Positions 1-7,369 of a stretch of DNA of 13,806 nt are shown here, one piece after another. The translations under genes were made by a program, and so were the position numbers. The DNA lies in contig JBBRYP010000084.1 of NCBI GenBank assembly GCA_038237515.1, forward strand, positions 1 to 13,806, read 5' to 3'. The notes under the pieces are model-generated. The model ran no database searches. It saw only the letters and a program-made list of their open reading frames with translations, and had not been told where the DNA came from. The stretch's first letter is position 1. Each line of letters begins with the position of its first letter. This DNA comes from JBBQDZ01 sp038237515. Lineage in GTDB: Bacteria; Actinomycetota; Thermoleophilia; Gaiellales; Gaiellaceae.

Positions 1-182
1 AGTTGCATGTGCCCGGAGGGGGCGAAGGGGGGAACCCCGTTCCCCCCCTTGGAGCGGAGGCGAAGCCGCGGCGATAACTCCTCGAAGGGTGTAGGCAGCC
101 GGGGGGTCTCGGGGGGCGAGAGCCCCCCGGAAAGCGCAGCGCTAGATCCGCGCCCCCCGCCTCCCTCGCCCCTCGCCGCGCC
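1..182. repeat. GC-rich hairpin repeat, copy 1
   Basis: First copy of a repeat found again 240 bases downstream. The first ~130 bases of the two copies are almost identical (a few substitutions and one extra C here); the last ~50 bases are more diverged but both end in the same CCTCGCCCCTCGCCGCGCC segment. It contains two inverted repeats. One has a GGGGGGAAC arm at 27-35 and a GTTCCCCCC arm at 39-47. The other is CCGGGGGGTCTCG (99-111) against CGAGA, a bulged G and CCCCCCGG (117-130). The window begins inside or at the edge of the unit, so more copies may lie to the left. Open frames across it have repetitive Pro/Arg/Ser-rich translations and no start signal, so I call it non-coding. I do not recognise the family. 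Confidence 0.85.
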
Positions 183-240
183 CCGGTCGCACCCGGTCGC
201 GCTCCGAAAAGCCGGGTTGGTATGCACGAGCCGGAAGGCG
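183..240. other. Spacer between the two repeat copies
   Basis: A 58-base linker. Its end (about 222-240, TGCACGAGCCGGAAGGCG) looks like a degenerate version of the beginning of the repeat (TGCACGTGCCCGGAGGGGGCG), so it may be a decayed third copy start. No gene is seen. Confidence 0.4.
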
Positions 241-422
241 AGTTGCACGTGCCCGGAGGGGGCGAAGGGGGGAACCCCGTTCCCCCCTTGGAGCGGAGGC
301 GAAGCCGCGGCGATAACTCCTCGAAGGGTGTGGGCAGCCGGGGGGTCTCGGGGGGCGAGAGCCCCCCGGAAAAGCGAAGCGATTAACTCCCGCCCCTCGC
401 TAACCTCGCCCCTCGCCGCGCC
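241..422. repeat. GC-rich hairpin repeat, copy 2
   Basis: Second copy of the repeat at 1-182. Here the first inverted repeat is perfect over 11 bp: AAGGGGGGAAC (265-275), a CCC loop and GTTCCCCCCTT (279-289). The second, weaker hairpin with G6/C6 arms is also kept. Conservation of the hairpin part with divergence of the distal part suggests the structured portion is what is propagated or maintained. It ends about 20 bases before the putative promoter of the transporter operon, so it could also insulate the operon from upstream transcription. No coding potential is convincing. Confidence 0.85.
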
Positions 423-441
423 CATCCCCCTGAAACCTGAT

Positions 442-474
442 TTGAAATCGCCTCTGCCAGGTGGTGAAATAGGG
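442..474 (+). promoter_or_regulatory. Candidate promoter of the transporter/catabolic operon with shared 12-base motif
   Basis: A TTGAAA hexamer at 442-447 stands 17 bases before TGAAAT at 465-470 (4 of 6 matches to the -10 consensus). The -10-like box lies inside GGTGAAATAGGG (463-474). The identical 12 bases occur upstream of the WYL regulator in the same orientation relative to that gene. Transcription from here would leave a leader of roughly 80 bases before the ATG at 557. The motif could be a common operator covering the -10 region. Alternatively it may be an insertion-sequence end, because its twin lies just beyond a transposase stop codon. Confidence 0.45.
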
Positions 475-556
475 TGTACTCGACCAGACCATCCAGCCGG
501 TGTCACGCAGCCTCACCGCAACCTGCGCCGGCCACCGACTGCGAGGAGGACGGGTA

Positions 557-2248
557 ATGGAGAAGGATCACCGGAAGCGACTCGACCAGTACCGCCACGA
601 GGAGGCGGGGACTGTCGAGAACACGCTGCTCGACGAGCTCCGCCAGGGTGAGCTCGACCGAGGCGAGTTCATCCGCCGTGCGGGAGTTTTCGGAATGTCC
701 GCGTCCGTGATCGGCACGGCGCTCGCCGCGCTCGGCGAGGCCCCGCTCGCGTTCGCGCGATCCGGCGCGGCGAAGGCCGGCGGGCGCCTCCGGGTCGGGA
801 TCATCCCGGGGCCGACGAAGGACCTCGAGCCGCACACGCTCGCTGACCTCGGCGGGTTCGAGGTCGCGGGCATCGCCGGCGAGTTCCTGACCCGCGCGAC
901 CAGCACGCTCGGGCTCCAGCCGGAGCTGGCGACGAGCTGGAAAGCGAATCACGCGGCGACGGTCTGGACGTTCAAGCTACGACCCAACGTCAAGTTCCAG
1001 AGCGGTCAGAAGCTCGGCGCCGACGACGTCGTGACGACGTACAAGCGGCTCACGTCCGCCGGCTCCGGGGCCCTCTCGGCTTTCGGCGGCGTCCTCTCGC
1101 CCTCCGGTGTCCGGAAGGTCGACGACCTCACGGTCGCCTTCCACCTCGAGGGGCCGAACGCGAACTTCCCCTACCTGACGAGCTCGACCACCTACGAGGC
1201 GATCATCCTGCCGTCCGACTACAAGCTGGGCACCTTCGCTTCGAAGCCGCAGACGACGGGCGCCTTCATGCTCACCTCCTACACGCCCGGCGTCGGCGCG
1301 AAGTACGAGCGCTTCGCCGGCTGGTGGGGTGGCCACGCGTCGCTCGACGGTGTCGACGCGACCTTCTACACGGCCGACGCTGCCGTGGTTTCGGCGCTGC
1401 TCGGCGGACAGGTCGACCTAGTGGGGCAGATCAACGTCACGAGCGGGCGGGCCCTGCTCAAGAACAACAACATCCAGGTGATCCGGGCGCACGGATCCTC
1501 ACACCGCCAGGTCCCGATCCGCGTCGACCTCGACAACCCCTTCAAGGATCCCCGCGTCCGCCAGGCGCTCGCGCTCACGCTCGACCGCCCGGCGATCGTC
1601 AAGACGCTCTTCTCGGGCTTCGCGGACATCGGCAACGACTCCCCGTTCGCGCCGGTGTACCCCTCGACGGACAAGAGCGTGCCGCAGCGCCACAAGGACC
1701 TGCGCAAGGCGAAGCAGCTGATGGCGGCCGCCGGCCATTCGAAGGGCTTCTCGATCCAGCTGACGACCGAGCAGGTGGGCGAGATCCCCCAGCTCGCCCA
1801 GATCATCCAGCGCTCGGCGAAGGACATTGGGATCAAGATGGACCTGAAGATCCTGAGCTCCGCCGCGTACTTCGCGGGCTCGTCGACCGGGCCACCTTCA
1901 GGGTGGGGAACGACCCCCTGGCTGAACGCCCCGATCGACATCACCGACTGGGGACATCGACCGGTGCCGAACGTCTACCTGACCTCGTCGTTCCAGACGA
2001 AGGGCGTCTGGAACGCCGCGCACTACTCGAGCAAGAAGTTCGACTCGCTCGCCAAGTCGTACGTGGCGGCGGTGGCGCTGCGCGACCAGCGTAAGTACTC
2101 GAAGCAGATGGAGGAGCTGCTGCTCCACGACACGCCGGTGATCTTCCCGTACTTCTACAACTTCCTCCAGGCCAGCTCGAAGAAAATAAAAGGGTTCAAG
2201 GGCGACCCGCTCGGCCAGACCTACCTCAGCAGGACCTCGCTCGCCTGA
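557..2248 (+). CDS. ABC transporter substrate-binding protein, family 5 (SBP_bac_5)
   Basis: A 563-residue extracytoplasmic solute-binding protein of the dipeptide/oligopeptide/nickel/opine type, which captures the substrate and delivers it to the permeases encoded next. I chose the ATG at 557 because GAGGAGGA (543-550) sits 6 bases upstream; the open frame extends further up but without such a site. The N-terminus has an Arg-Arg pair (residues 40-41, in FIRRAGVFGMS) followed by a hydrophobic Ala-rich stretch to about residue 63. This is a Tat-type export signal preceded by an unusually long, charged n-region. The mature part has the family layout, including the typical VRQALALTLDRPAIV segment and a C-terminal DTPVIFPYFYNF segment. 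Length is normal for the family. The ligand cannot be read from the sequence. Nearby enzymes of hydroxy-acid and aldehyde metabolism argue for something other than plain peptides. Confidence 0.95.
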   Translation: MEKDHRKRLDQYRHEEAGTVENTLLDELRQGELDRGEFIRRAGVFGMSASVIGTALAALGEAPLAFARSGAAKAGGRLRVGIIPGPTKDLEPHTLADLGGFEVAGIAGEFLTRATSTLGLQPELATSWKANHAATVWTFKLRPNVKFQSGQKLGADDVVTTYKRLTSAGSGALSAFGGVLSPSGVRKVDDLTVAFHLEGPNANFPYLTSSTTYEAIILPSDYKLGTFASKPQTTGAFMLTSYTPGVGAKYERFAGWWGGHASLDGVDATFYTADAAVVSALLGGQVDLVGQINVTSGRALLKNNNIQVIRAHGSSHRQVPIRVDLDNPFKDPRVRQALALTLDRPAIVKTLFSGFADIGNDSPFAPVYPSTDKSVPQRHKDLRKAKQLMAAAGHSKGFSIQLTTEQVGEIPQLAQIIQRSAKDIGIKMDLKILSSAAYFAGSSTGPPSGWGTTPWLNAPIDITDWGHRPVPNVYLTSSFQTKGVWNAAHYSSKKFDSLAKSYVAAVALRDQRKYSKQMEELLLHDTPVIFPYFYNFLQASSKKIKGFKGDPLGQTYLSRTSLA

Positions 2249-2267
2249 TCGGCGAGCTCGTAGGCGA

Positions 2268-2302
2268 CACCCGGCCGCCGCGTCCCGCGCGGCGGCCGGG
2301 TG
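2268..2302 (+). terminator. Perfect 15-bp intercistronic hairpin after the binding-protein gene
   Basis: CACCCGGCCGCCGCG (2268-2282) and its exact reverse complement (2288-2302) enclose a 5-base loop. There is no T-run after it, so it need not stop transcription fully. In importer operons such hairpins after the binding-protein gene usually protect the upstream mRNA or cause partial termination, giving more binding protein than permease. Its last bases lie about 22 bases before the inferred start of the first permease. Confidence 0.7.
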
Positions 2303-2324
2303 ACGCACCGGACGGGGGACTCCG

Positions 2325-3278
2325 ATCGCCCGCTTTCTCCTGAAGCGACTCGCACTCGCAGTCGTCACCCTTTGGCTGCTGAGCCTGCTCGTCTTCGCGG
2401 CGGCACAGCTCCTGCCGGGAGACATCGGGCGCGCGGTGCTCGGGCCCTTCGCCGACCCCGCCTCGGTCAAGGCGCTCGACCACCAGCTCGGCGTCGACCG
2501 GCCCTTCTACGTCCAGTACGGGGACTGGATCTGGAAGTTCGTCCGCGGCGATCTCGGCATGTCCCTCGAGTACAGGGTCTCGGTCTGGTCGCTCCTCGGC
2601 GCCTCGCTCCTCAACTCGCTGAAGCTCGCGGCCGTCGCGTTCGTGCTCGTCGTGCCGCTCAGCCTCCTCGGCGGCGTCGTCGCGGCGCTCAAGCGGGGAC
2701 GCTTCGCCGATCGCGCGATCACGCTCACGGGGCTGTCGCTGACGGCCGTACCCGAGTTCGTCTCGGCGATCATCCTGATCCTCGTCCTCGGGATCTGGCT
2801 GAAGCTGCTGCCCGTCACCGCCAGCGCCCCGTCCGGCAGCGGCTTCTTCACCCAGATCAAGTTCCTCCTGCTGCCGGGGCTCGCGCTCGTGATGGTGCTC
2901 TTCGGCTACATCGCACGCATGGCGCGCGCGGGGACGATCGAGGCGCTGAACGCGGACTACGCGCGAACCGCCTACCTCAAGGGGCTCGGCACGCCGGTCG
3001 TCATCCGGCGGCACGTGCTGCGGAACGCGCTCCTGCCGACGATCGCGGTGATCGCGACGCAGGTCGGCTACCTGATCGGCGGCCTCGTCGTGATCGAGCG
3101 GCTCTTCAACTACAACGGCATCGGCTTGCGCATCTTCACCGCGGCGCAGAACAAGGACTTCACCCTCCTTCAGAGCGGAGTCCTCCTGATCGGGATCGTC
3201 TATCTCCTCGCGACCTTTACCGCCGACGTCCTCTATGCCGTGCTCAACCCGCGGATCCGCCACGGGGCTGCGGAGTGA
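2325..3278 (+). CDS. ABC transporter permease, DppB type (start codon uncertain)
   Basis: First membrane subunit of the importer, about 317 residues. The frame opens after an in-frame TGA at 2301-2303. Homology requires translation to begin around 2325, where the reading ARFLLKRLALAVVTLWLLS is the characteristic DppB N-terminus and first membrane helix. No in-frame ATG, GTG or TTG exists there. The codon at the expected Met position is ATC (2325), with GGGGGA (2314-2319) 5 bases upstream. A CTG at 2340 is the other option. The first in-frame GTG (2436) would remove the whole first helix. The cytoplasmic EAA loop is at about residues 212-238 (YARTAYLKGLG onward), where the ATPase docks. The stop precedes the next permease by 43 bases. 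Family assignment is firm; the exact start is not. Confidence 0.9.
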   Translation: MARFLLKRLALAVVTLWLLSLLVFAAAQLLPGDIGRAVLGPFADPASVKALDHQLGVDRPFYVQYGDWIWKFVRGDLGMSLEYRVSVWSLLGASLLNSLKLAAVAFVLVVPLSLLGGVVAALKRGRFADRAITLTGLSLTAVPEFVSAIILILVLGIWLKLLPVTASAPSGSGFFTQIKFLLLPGLALVMVLFGYIARMARAGTIEALNADYARTAYLKGLGTPVVIRRHVLRNALLPTIAVIATQVGYLIGGLVVIERLFNYNGIGLRIFTAAQNKDFTLLQSGVLLIGIVYLLATFTADVLYAVLNPRIRHGAAE

Positions 3279-3321
3279 GACGCCCTGCGACGACCATCGA
3301 CGCTTGCGGCGAGGGGCGCGC

Positions 3322-4191
3322 GTGAGCACGATCACGATGCCCGTCCGGCCGACGGCCGCGGTCACGGCGCGGCGGGAGACCTTCCGGCAGCTGCTCCGGT
3401 CGAAGACGCTGATCCCCGGCGCGGCGATCGTAGGGTTCTGGATCTTCTGCGCGATCCTCGGACCCACGATCGCGCCGCACGACCCGCTCGGCCAGACCCA
3501 GCCGCAGCTCGTCGCTCCGAGCTGGAAGTACCTCTTCGGGACCGACCAGCTCGGGCGCGACGTGCTCTCGCGCGTCCTCGCCGGGGCTCGCAGCATCATG
3601 GTGGTCGCACCGGCCGCGACGCTCCTCGGCCTCGTGGGCGGCACGATCGTCGGGCTCGTCACCGGCTACTTCCGCGGCCTCGTCGACGACGCCGTCAGCC
3701 GGGTGATCGACGCCGTGCTCGCGCTGCCGTTGATCGTGATCGCGGTCACCGTCCTCGCCGCGCTCGGGCCGTCGACCGTAACGCTGATCGTCGTCATCGG
3801 GATCGTCTTCACGCCGCTCGTGGGCCGGACGGTTCGCGCGGCGGTGCTCGCCGAACGCAGCCTCGAGTACGTGCAGGCCGCGCGGCTGCGGGGGGAGCGA
3901 GCGCCGTACGTGATGTTCGTCGAAATCCTTCCCAACGTGATGGGGCCGATCGTCGTCGAGGCCACCGTACGCCTCGGGTACGCGATCTTCGCGATCGCCG
4001 GGCTCACCTTCCTCGGCTTCGGCGTTCAGCCGCCCGCTCCGGACTGGTCGCTGCAGATCTACGACAACTACACGCTCCTGAGCGCGGGCACGTACTGGTG
4101 GACGGTGCTCTTCCCGGCGCTCGCGATCGCCTCGCTCGTGATCGCCGTCAACCTGATCGCCGACGGGATCGCGCAGGTGCTCGACCGGTGA
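3322..4191 (+). CDS. ABC transporter permease, DppC type
   Basis: Second membrane subunit, 289 residues, which would pair with the DppB-type protein to form the translocation channel. The GTG at 3322 is chosen because GAGGGG (3311-3316) lies 5 bases upstream and the length then fits the family. An ATG at 3337 is a weaker alternative. A hydrophobic segment at about residues 33-50 is followed by the DppC hallmark GTDQLGRDVLSR (from residue 73), then further membrane helices. The EAA loop is at about residues 183-210 (YVQAARLRGE onward), and near the C-terminus comes the usual GVQPPAPDWS segment. The stop overlaps the next start in GTGA (4188-4191), the first of seven such overlaps. Confidence 0.95.
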   Translation: MSTITMPVRPTAAVTARRETFRQLLRSKTLIPGAAIVGFWIFCAILGPTIAPHDPLGQTQPQLVAPSWKYLFGTDQLGRDVLSRVLAGARSIMVVAPAATLLGLVGGTIVGLVTGYFRGLVDDAVSRVIDAVLALPLIVIAVTVLAALGPSTVTLIVVIGIVFTPLVGRTVRAAVLAERSLEYVQAARLRGERAPYVMFVEILPNVMGPIVVEATVRLGYAIFAIAGLTFLGFGVQPPAPDWSLQIYDNYTLLSAGTYWWTVLFPALAIASLVIAVNLIADGIAQVLDR

Positions 4192-6233
4192 GCGCCGACG
4201 CGGCACCCGCGCTCCAGCTCGTCGACGTCGACGTCGTCTACCGCGTCCGCGGCCGCGAACGCGAGGTGCTCCGGGGCGTCTCGCTGACCGTGGGACGGGG
4301 CGAGGCGTACGGTCTCGTCGGCGAGTCCGGGTGCGGCAAGTCGACCACCGCGCTCGCTGTCGTTCGCTACCTGCCGCGGAACGGGCGGGTTCGGGCCGGC
4401 TCGATCGAGGTCGCCGGGCGGGACGTGCTCTCCCTCTCGGGAGCCGAGCTCCGGCGGCTCCGCGCGCAGGAGCTCTCGATGGTCTACCAGAACCCCGGCG
4501 AGGCCCTGAACCCCTCGATCCGCGTCGGCGACCAGGTGGCAGAGGTCTTCCGGGTGGGCGGGGTTCCGCGCGGCGAGGCGCCCGCGCGGGCCGAGGGAGC
4601 GCTGCGGACGGTTCAGATCGCCGCGCCGGCCTCGGTCATGCGGCGCTACCCGCATCAGCTCTCGGGCGGCATGCAGCAGCGCGTCGTGATCGCCATGGCG
4701 CTCGCGAAGAACCCGGCGCTGCTGATCCTCGACGAGCCGACGACGGGGCTCGACGCGACCGTCGAGGCGGAGGTCCTCGACCTCATCCAGCAGCTTCAGG
4801 CGGAGTTCCACACCTCGGTCCTCTTCATCAGCCACAACCTCGCCGTGATCGCGAAGATGTGCGAGCGCGTCGGCGTCCTCTACGCCGGGCGCCTCGTCGA
4901 GGAGGGGCCGGTCGAGCGGGTGCTCCACGATCCCCGCCACCCCTACACGGTCGGCCTGCTGCGCTGCATCCCGCGAGGCGGCGTCCGCAAGGACCACGGC
5001 CGGCTGGACACGATCCCGGGCTTCCTGCCCTCTATCGGCGAGGAGCTTGCCGGCTGCGTCTTCGCCGACCGCTGCGCGCTCGTCCAGCCGATCTGCCGAA
5101 CCGACGAGCCGCCCCTCTACGACGTCGGCACCGCGCACGCGAGCCGCTGTCACTTCCACGAGATCGCGCAGGAGCTGCCGCGCGCGACCCCGGCAGACCT
5201 CGAGCAGCCGCTTCGGATCGACCGCACCTCGACGCCGCTCCTGCGCGTGGAGGACCTCGCCAAGGTCTTCCACCAGAGCGGGCACGACGTCCATGCCCTC
5301 GGCGGGGTCTCCGCGTCCATCTGGCCCGGCGAGACCCTGGGGCTCGTCGGCGAGTCCGGCAGCGGCAAGACGACGTTCGCGCGTGCCCTGCTCGGCCTCG
5401 TCGGGCCGAGCGGCGGCACCGTCGAGCTCGACGGTCGCGGCCTCGCGCCGCGGCTCGGCCAGCGAACGCCGGAGGACGTCCGCGTGCTCCAGATCGTCTT
5501 CCAGAACCCGGACTCGGCGCTCAACCGCCGCCACCTCGTCCGGCGCATCCTGCGGCGGGCGTTGAAGAAGCTGGCCGGGCTCTCGGGCTCGGGCGCCGAG
5601 GAACGGATGCACGAGCTCGCCGACTCGGTGCGGCTCGCGGAGCGGCACCTCTCGGTCCGCCCGAACCAGCTCTCGGGCGGCCTGAAGCAGCGGGTGGCGA
5701 TCGCGCGCGCCTTCGCGGGATCGCCGCGCCTCGTCGTCTGCGACGAACCGACCTCGGCTCTCGACGTCTCCGTCCAGGCCGCGATCCTCAACCTCCTGGT
5801 GGAGTTGCAGGCCGACCAGAAGGTCGCCTATCTCTTCATCTCCCACGACCTCGGTGTCGTCCGCTACATCTCCGACCGCATCGCGGTGCTCTACCTCGGC
5901 CGGCTGATGGAGCTCGGACCCGCGGACGTCGTCTTCGAGGGGCCGCACCACCCGTATACCGAGGCGCTCCTTTCGGCGGTGCCGACGATCGACGGCGGCG
6001 GCCGCGATCGAATCCGCCTCAAAGGAGAGATCCCGAGCCCGGCCGCCCTTCCGAGCGGCTGCGTCTTCCACACCCGCTGCCACCGGAGGATCGGGCCGAT
6101 CTGCGAGCAAGAGGAGCCGCCCCTCGTCGAGGCGACCCCGGGGCAGTTCCTGCGCTGCCACATCCCGATCGAGGAGCTCCGGCGCCTGCAGGCGCCGGAG
6201 CCGGCCGAGGCGGCGCCGGCCGCCGTCGTGTGA
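4188..6233 (+). CDS. ABC transporter ATP-binding protein, fused DppD-DppF type
   Basis: A 681-residue protein with two complete ABC ATPase domains in one chain, replacing the usual separate DppD and DppF subunits that power the importer. Domain 1: Walker A GESGCGKST (45-53), signature LSGGMQQRV (158-166), Walker B ILDEP with D182/E183. Domain 2: Walker A GESGSGKTT (388-396), signature LSGGLKQRV (495-503), Walker B with D519/E520. Both catalytic Glu residues are present, so both sites look active. Each half ends in the oligopeptide-transporter C-terminal extension with four Cys: 290, 296, 303, 321 and 625, 631, 639, 657. From memory, such Cys sets bind a [4Fe-4S] cluster in mycobacterial OppD. 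Translation starts at GTG overlapping the permease stop and ends in GTGA shared with the next gene. Confidence 0.96.
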   Translation: MSADAAPALQLVDVDVVYRVRGREREVLRGVSLTVGRGEAYGLVGESGCGKSTTALAVVRYLPRNGRVRAGSIEVAGRDVLSLSGAELRRLRAQELSMVYQNPGEALNPSIRVGDQVAEVFRVGGVPRGEAPARAEGALRTVQIAAPASVMRRYPHQLSGGMQQRVVIAMALAKNPALLILDEPTTGLDATVEAEVLDLIQQLQAEFHTSVLFISHNLAVIAKMCERVGVLYAGRLVEEGPVERVLHDPRHPYTVGLLRCIPRGGVRKDHGRLDTIPGFLPSIGEELAGCVFADRCALVQPICRTDEPPLYDVGTAHASRCHFHEIAQELPRATPADLEQPLRIDRTSTPLLRVEDLAKVFHQSGHDVHALGGVSASIWPGETLGLVGESGSGKTTFARALLGLVGPSGGTVELDGRGLAPRLGQRTPEDVRVLQIVFQNPDSALNRRHLVRRILRRALKKLAGLSGSGAEERMHELADSVRLAERHLSVRPNQLSGGLKQRVAIARAFAGSPRLVVCDEPTSALDVSVQAAILNLLVELQADQKVAYLFISHDLGVVRYISDRIAVLYLGRLMELGPADVVFEGPHHPYTEALLSAVPTIDGGGRDRIRLKGEIPSPAALPSGCVFHTRCHRRIGPICEQEEPPLVEATPGQFLRCHIPIEELRRLQAPEPAEAAPAAVV

Positions 6234-7369
6234 GCATCTCGATCCGGGCCGCCGTGCTCGAGCGCACGGGCGGGCCGATGACGCTCTGCGAGCTCGACCT
6301 CGCCGCTCCCGGCCCCGGCGAGGTGCTCGTCCGCCTGCACGCGAGCGGCGTCTGCCACTCCGATCAGAACGCGATCGACGGGACGGCGGAGACGCGCTGC
6401 CCCGCGGTGCTCGGCCACGAGGGGGCGGGCGTCGTCGAGGCCGTCGGCCCCGGAGTCGTTCGCCTCGCCCCCGGCGACCACGTCGCCCTCTCCTGGGCGC
6501 CGTCCTGTGGCGCCTGCAGCGAGTGCCTGCGCGAGCTGCCGCAGCTTTGCTCGACCGCCTGGCCGGCCATGGCGGTTGGCGGCCTCCTCGACGGCACGGC
6601 CCGACTGTCTCGCGATGGCGAGCCCGTCTACCACTACTCGTTCATCTCCTCCTTCGCAGAGGCGTGCGTCGTGCCGGAGCGTTCGTGCGTGCCCGTTTCC
6701 CGCGATGTGCCGTTCGAGGTCGCGGGCCTCGTCGGGTGCGCCGTCACGACCGGCGTCGGCGCCGTCTGGCGAACCGCTCGGGTCCGCCCTGGCGACCGCG
6801 TCGCCGTCATCGGCTGCGGGGGGGTCGGCCTCTCCGCGGTGCTCGGCGCGGCTGCGGCTGGCGCCTCCGACATCCTCGCCGTGGACGTCAATCCGCGGAA
6901 GCTCGTCGAAGCGGAGGGCTTCGGGGCCACCGGCGGCGTGCTCTGGGCGGGCTCCCCGGAGGAGACCGCGGCCGCGGTCGTCGAGGCCTCGGGGGGCGGG
7001 GTCGACTACGCGATCGAGGCGACCGGGCGGACCGAGGCGATGCTCGCCGCCTTCCTCTCCACGCGGGCACGCGGCGCCGCCGTCCTGATCGGGATCCCGC
7101 GCGAGGACGCGGTCCTCCCGCTCCCTGCGATCACGATCCCCCGCCTCGAGCGCCGCGTGCTCGGCTCCATCTACGGCTCGTCGCGCCCCGAGCGCGACTT
7201 CGCGCTGACGCTCGACCTGTACCGCCGCGGGCGCCTGCCGCTCGATCGGCTGATCTCGCACCGCCTGCCGCTGGAGGAGATCGAGCAGGCCTTCGACCTG
7301 ATGCGCTCGGGCGCGGCGCTGCGCGTCGTCCTCGACCTCGCACACCGAAACGGAGGAGGTCCGGCATGA
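6230..7369 (+). CDS. Zinc-dependent alcohol dehydrogenase, class III/mycothiol-formaldehyde-dehydrogenase-like (ADH 1)
   Basis: A 379-residue medium-chain (MDR) dehydrogenase that should oxidise an alcohol, or a thiol-aldehyde adduct, with NAD(P). Visible features: catalytic-zinc ligands C42 (GVCHSD), H63/E64 (GHEG) and C170 (VGCAVTTGVG); structural-zinc cysteines C93, C96, C99 and C107; Rossmann motif GCGGVG from residue 195; and an acidic residue, D219, after the second strand, favouring NAD over NADP. The C-terminal part (YGSSRPERDFALTLDLY and the RGRLPLDRLISHRLPLEEI segment) resembles actinobacterial MscR, the mycothiol-dependent formaldehyde dehydrogenase, as I remember it. Close relatives also include NDMA-dependent and benzyl-alcohol dehydrogenases, so the substrate is open. 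It starts at GTG in a GTGA overlap with the ATPase gene and ends in ATGA shared with the Fae homologue. Confidence 0.93.
   Translation: MSISIRAAVLERTGGPMTLCELDLAAPGPGEVLVRLHASGVCHSDQNAIDGTAETRCPAVLGHEGAGVVEAVGPGVVRLAPGDHVALSWAPSCGACSECLRELPQLCSTAWPAMAVGGLLDGTARLSRDGEPVYHYSFISSFAEACVVPERSCVPVSRDVPFEVAGLVGCAVTTGVGAVWRTARVRPGDRVAVIGCGGVGLSAVLGAAAAGASDILAVDVNPRKLVEAEGFGATGGVLWAGSPEETAAAVVEASGGGVDYAIEATGRTEAMLAAFLSTRARGAAVLIGIPREDAVLPLPAITIPRLERRVLGSIYGSSRPERDFALTLDLYRRGRLPLDRLISHRLPLEEIEQAFDLMRSGAALRVVLDLAHRNGGGPA

Noticed and set aside
1..422. CRISPR array
   Set aside because: Only two long (about 180-base) imperfect repeats with a single spacer and no cas genes.
500..556. Upstream extension of the binding-protein gene from position 500
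   Set aside because: The extra 19 residues are not signal-like, and the ATG at 557 has a near-perfect ribosome site at proper spacing.
7..651. Open frame of 214 codons across the two repeats and into the binding-protein gene
   Set aside because: It is created by the repeat copies, has repetitive Pro/Arg/Ser-rich content, no ribosome site, and overlaps the well-supported binding-protein start.
2436..3278. GTG at 2436 as the permease start
   Set aside because: It would remove the first membrane helix and the conserved N-terminus that is plainly encoded upstream in the same frame.
2226..3662. Minus-strand open frame of 478 codons opposite the permeases
   Set aside because: Highly charged low-complexity translation opposite two clear membrane permeases; a shadow of their codon bias.
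4068..6161. Long minus-strand open frame of 697 codons opposite the ATPase gene
   Set aside because: A typical antisense shadow in high-GC coding DNA; its translation is rich in Arg, Asp, Glu and Ala with no domain, while the plus strand carries intact ABC motifs.
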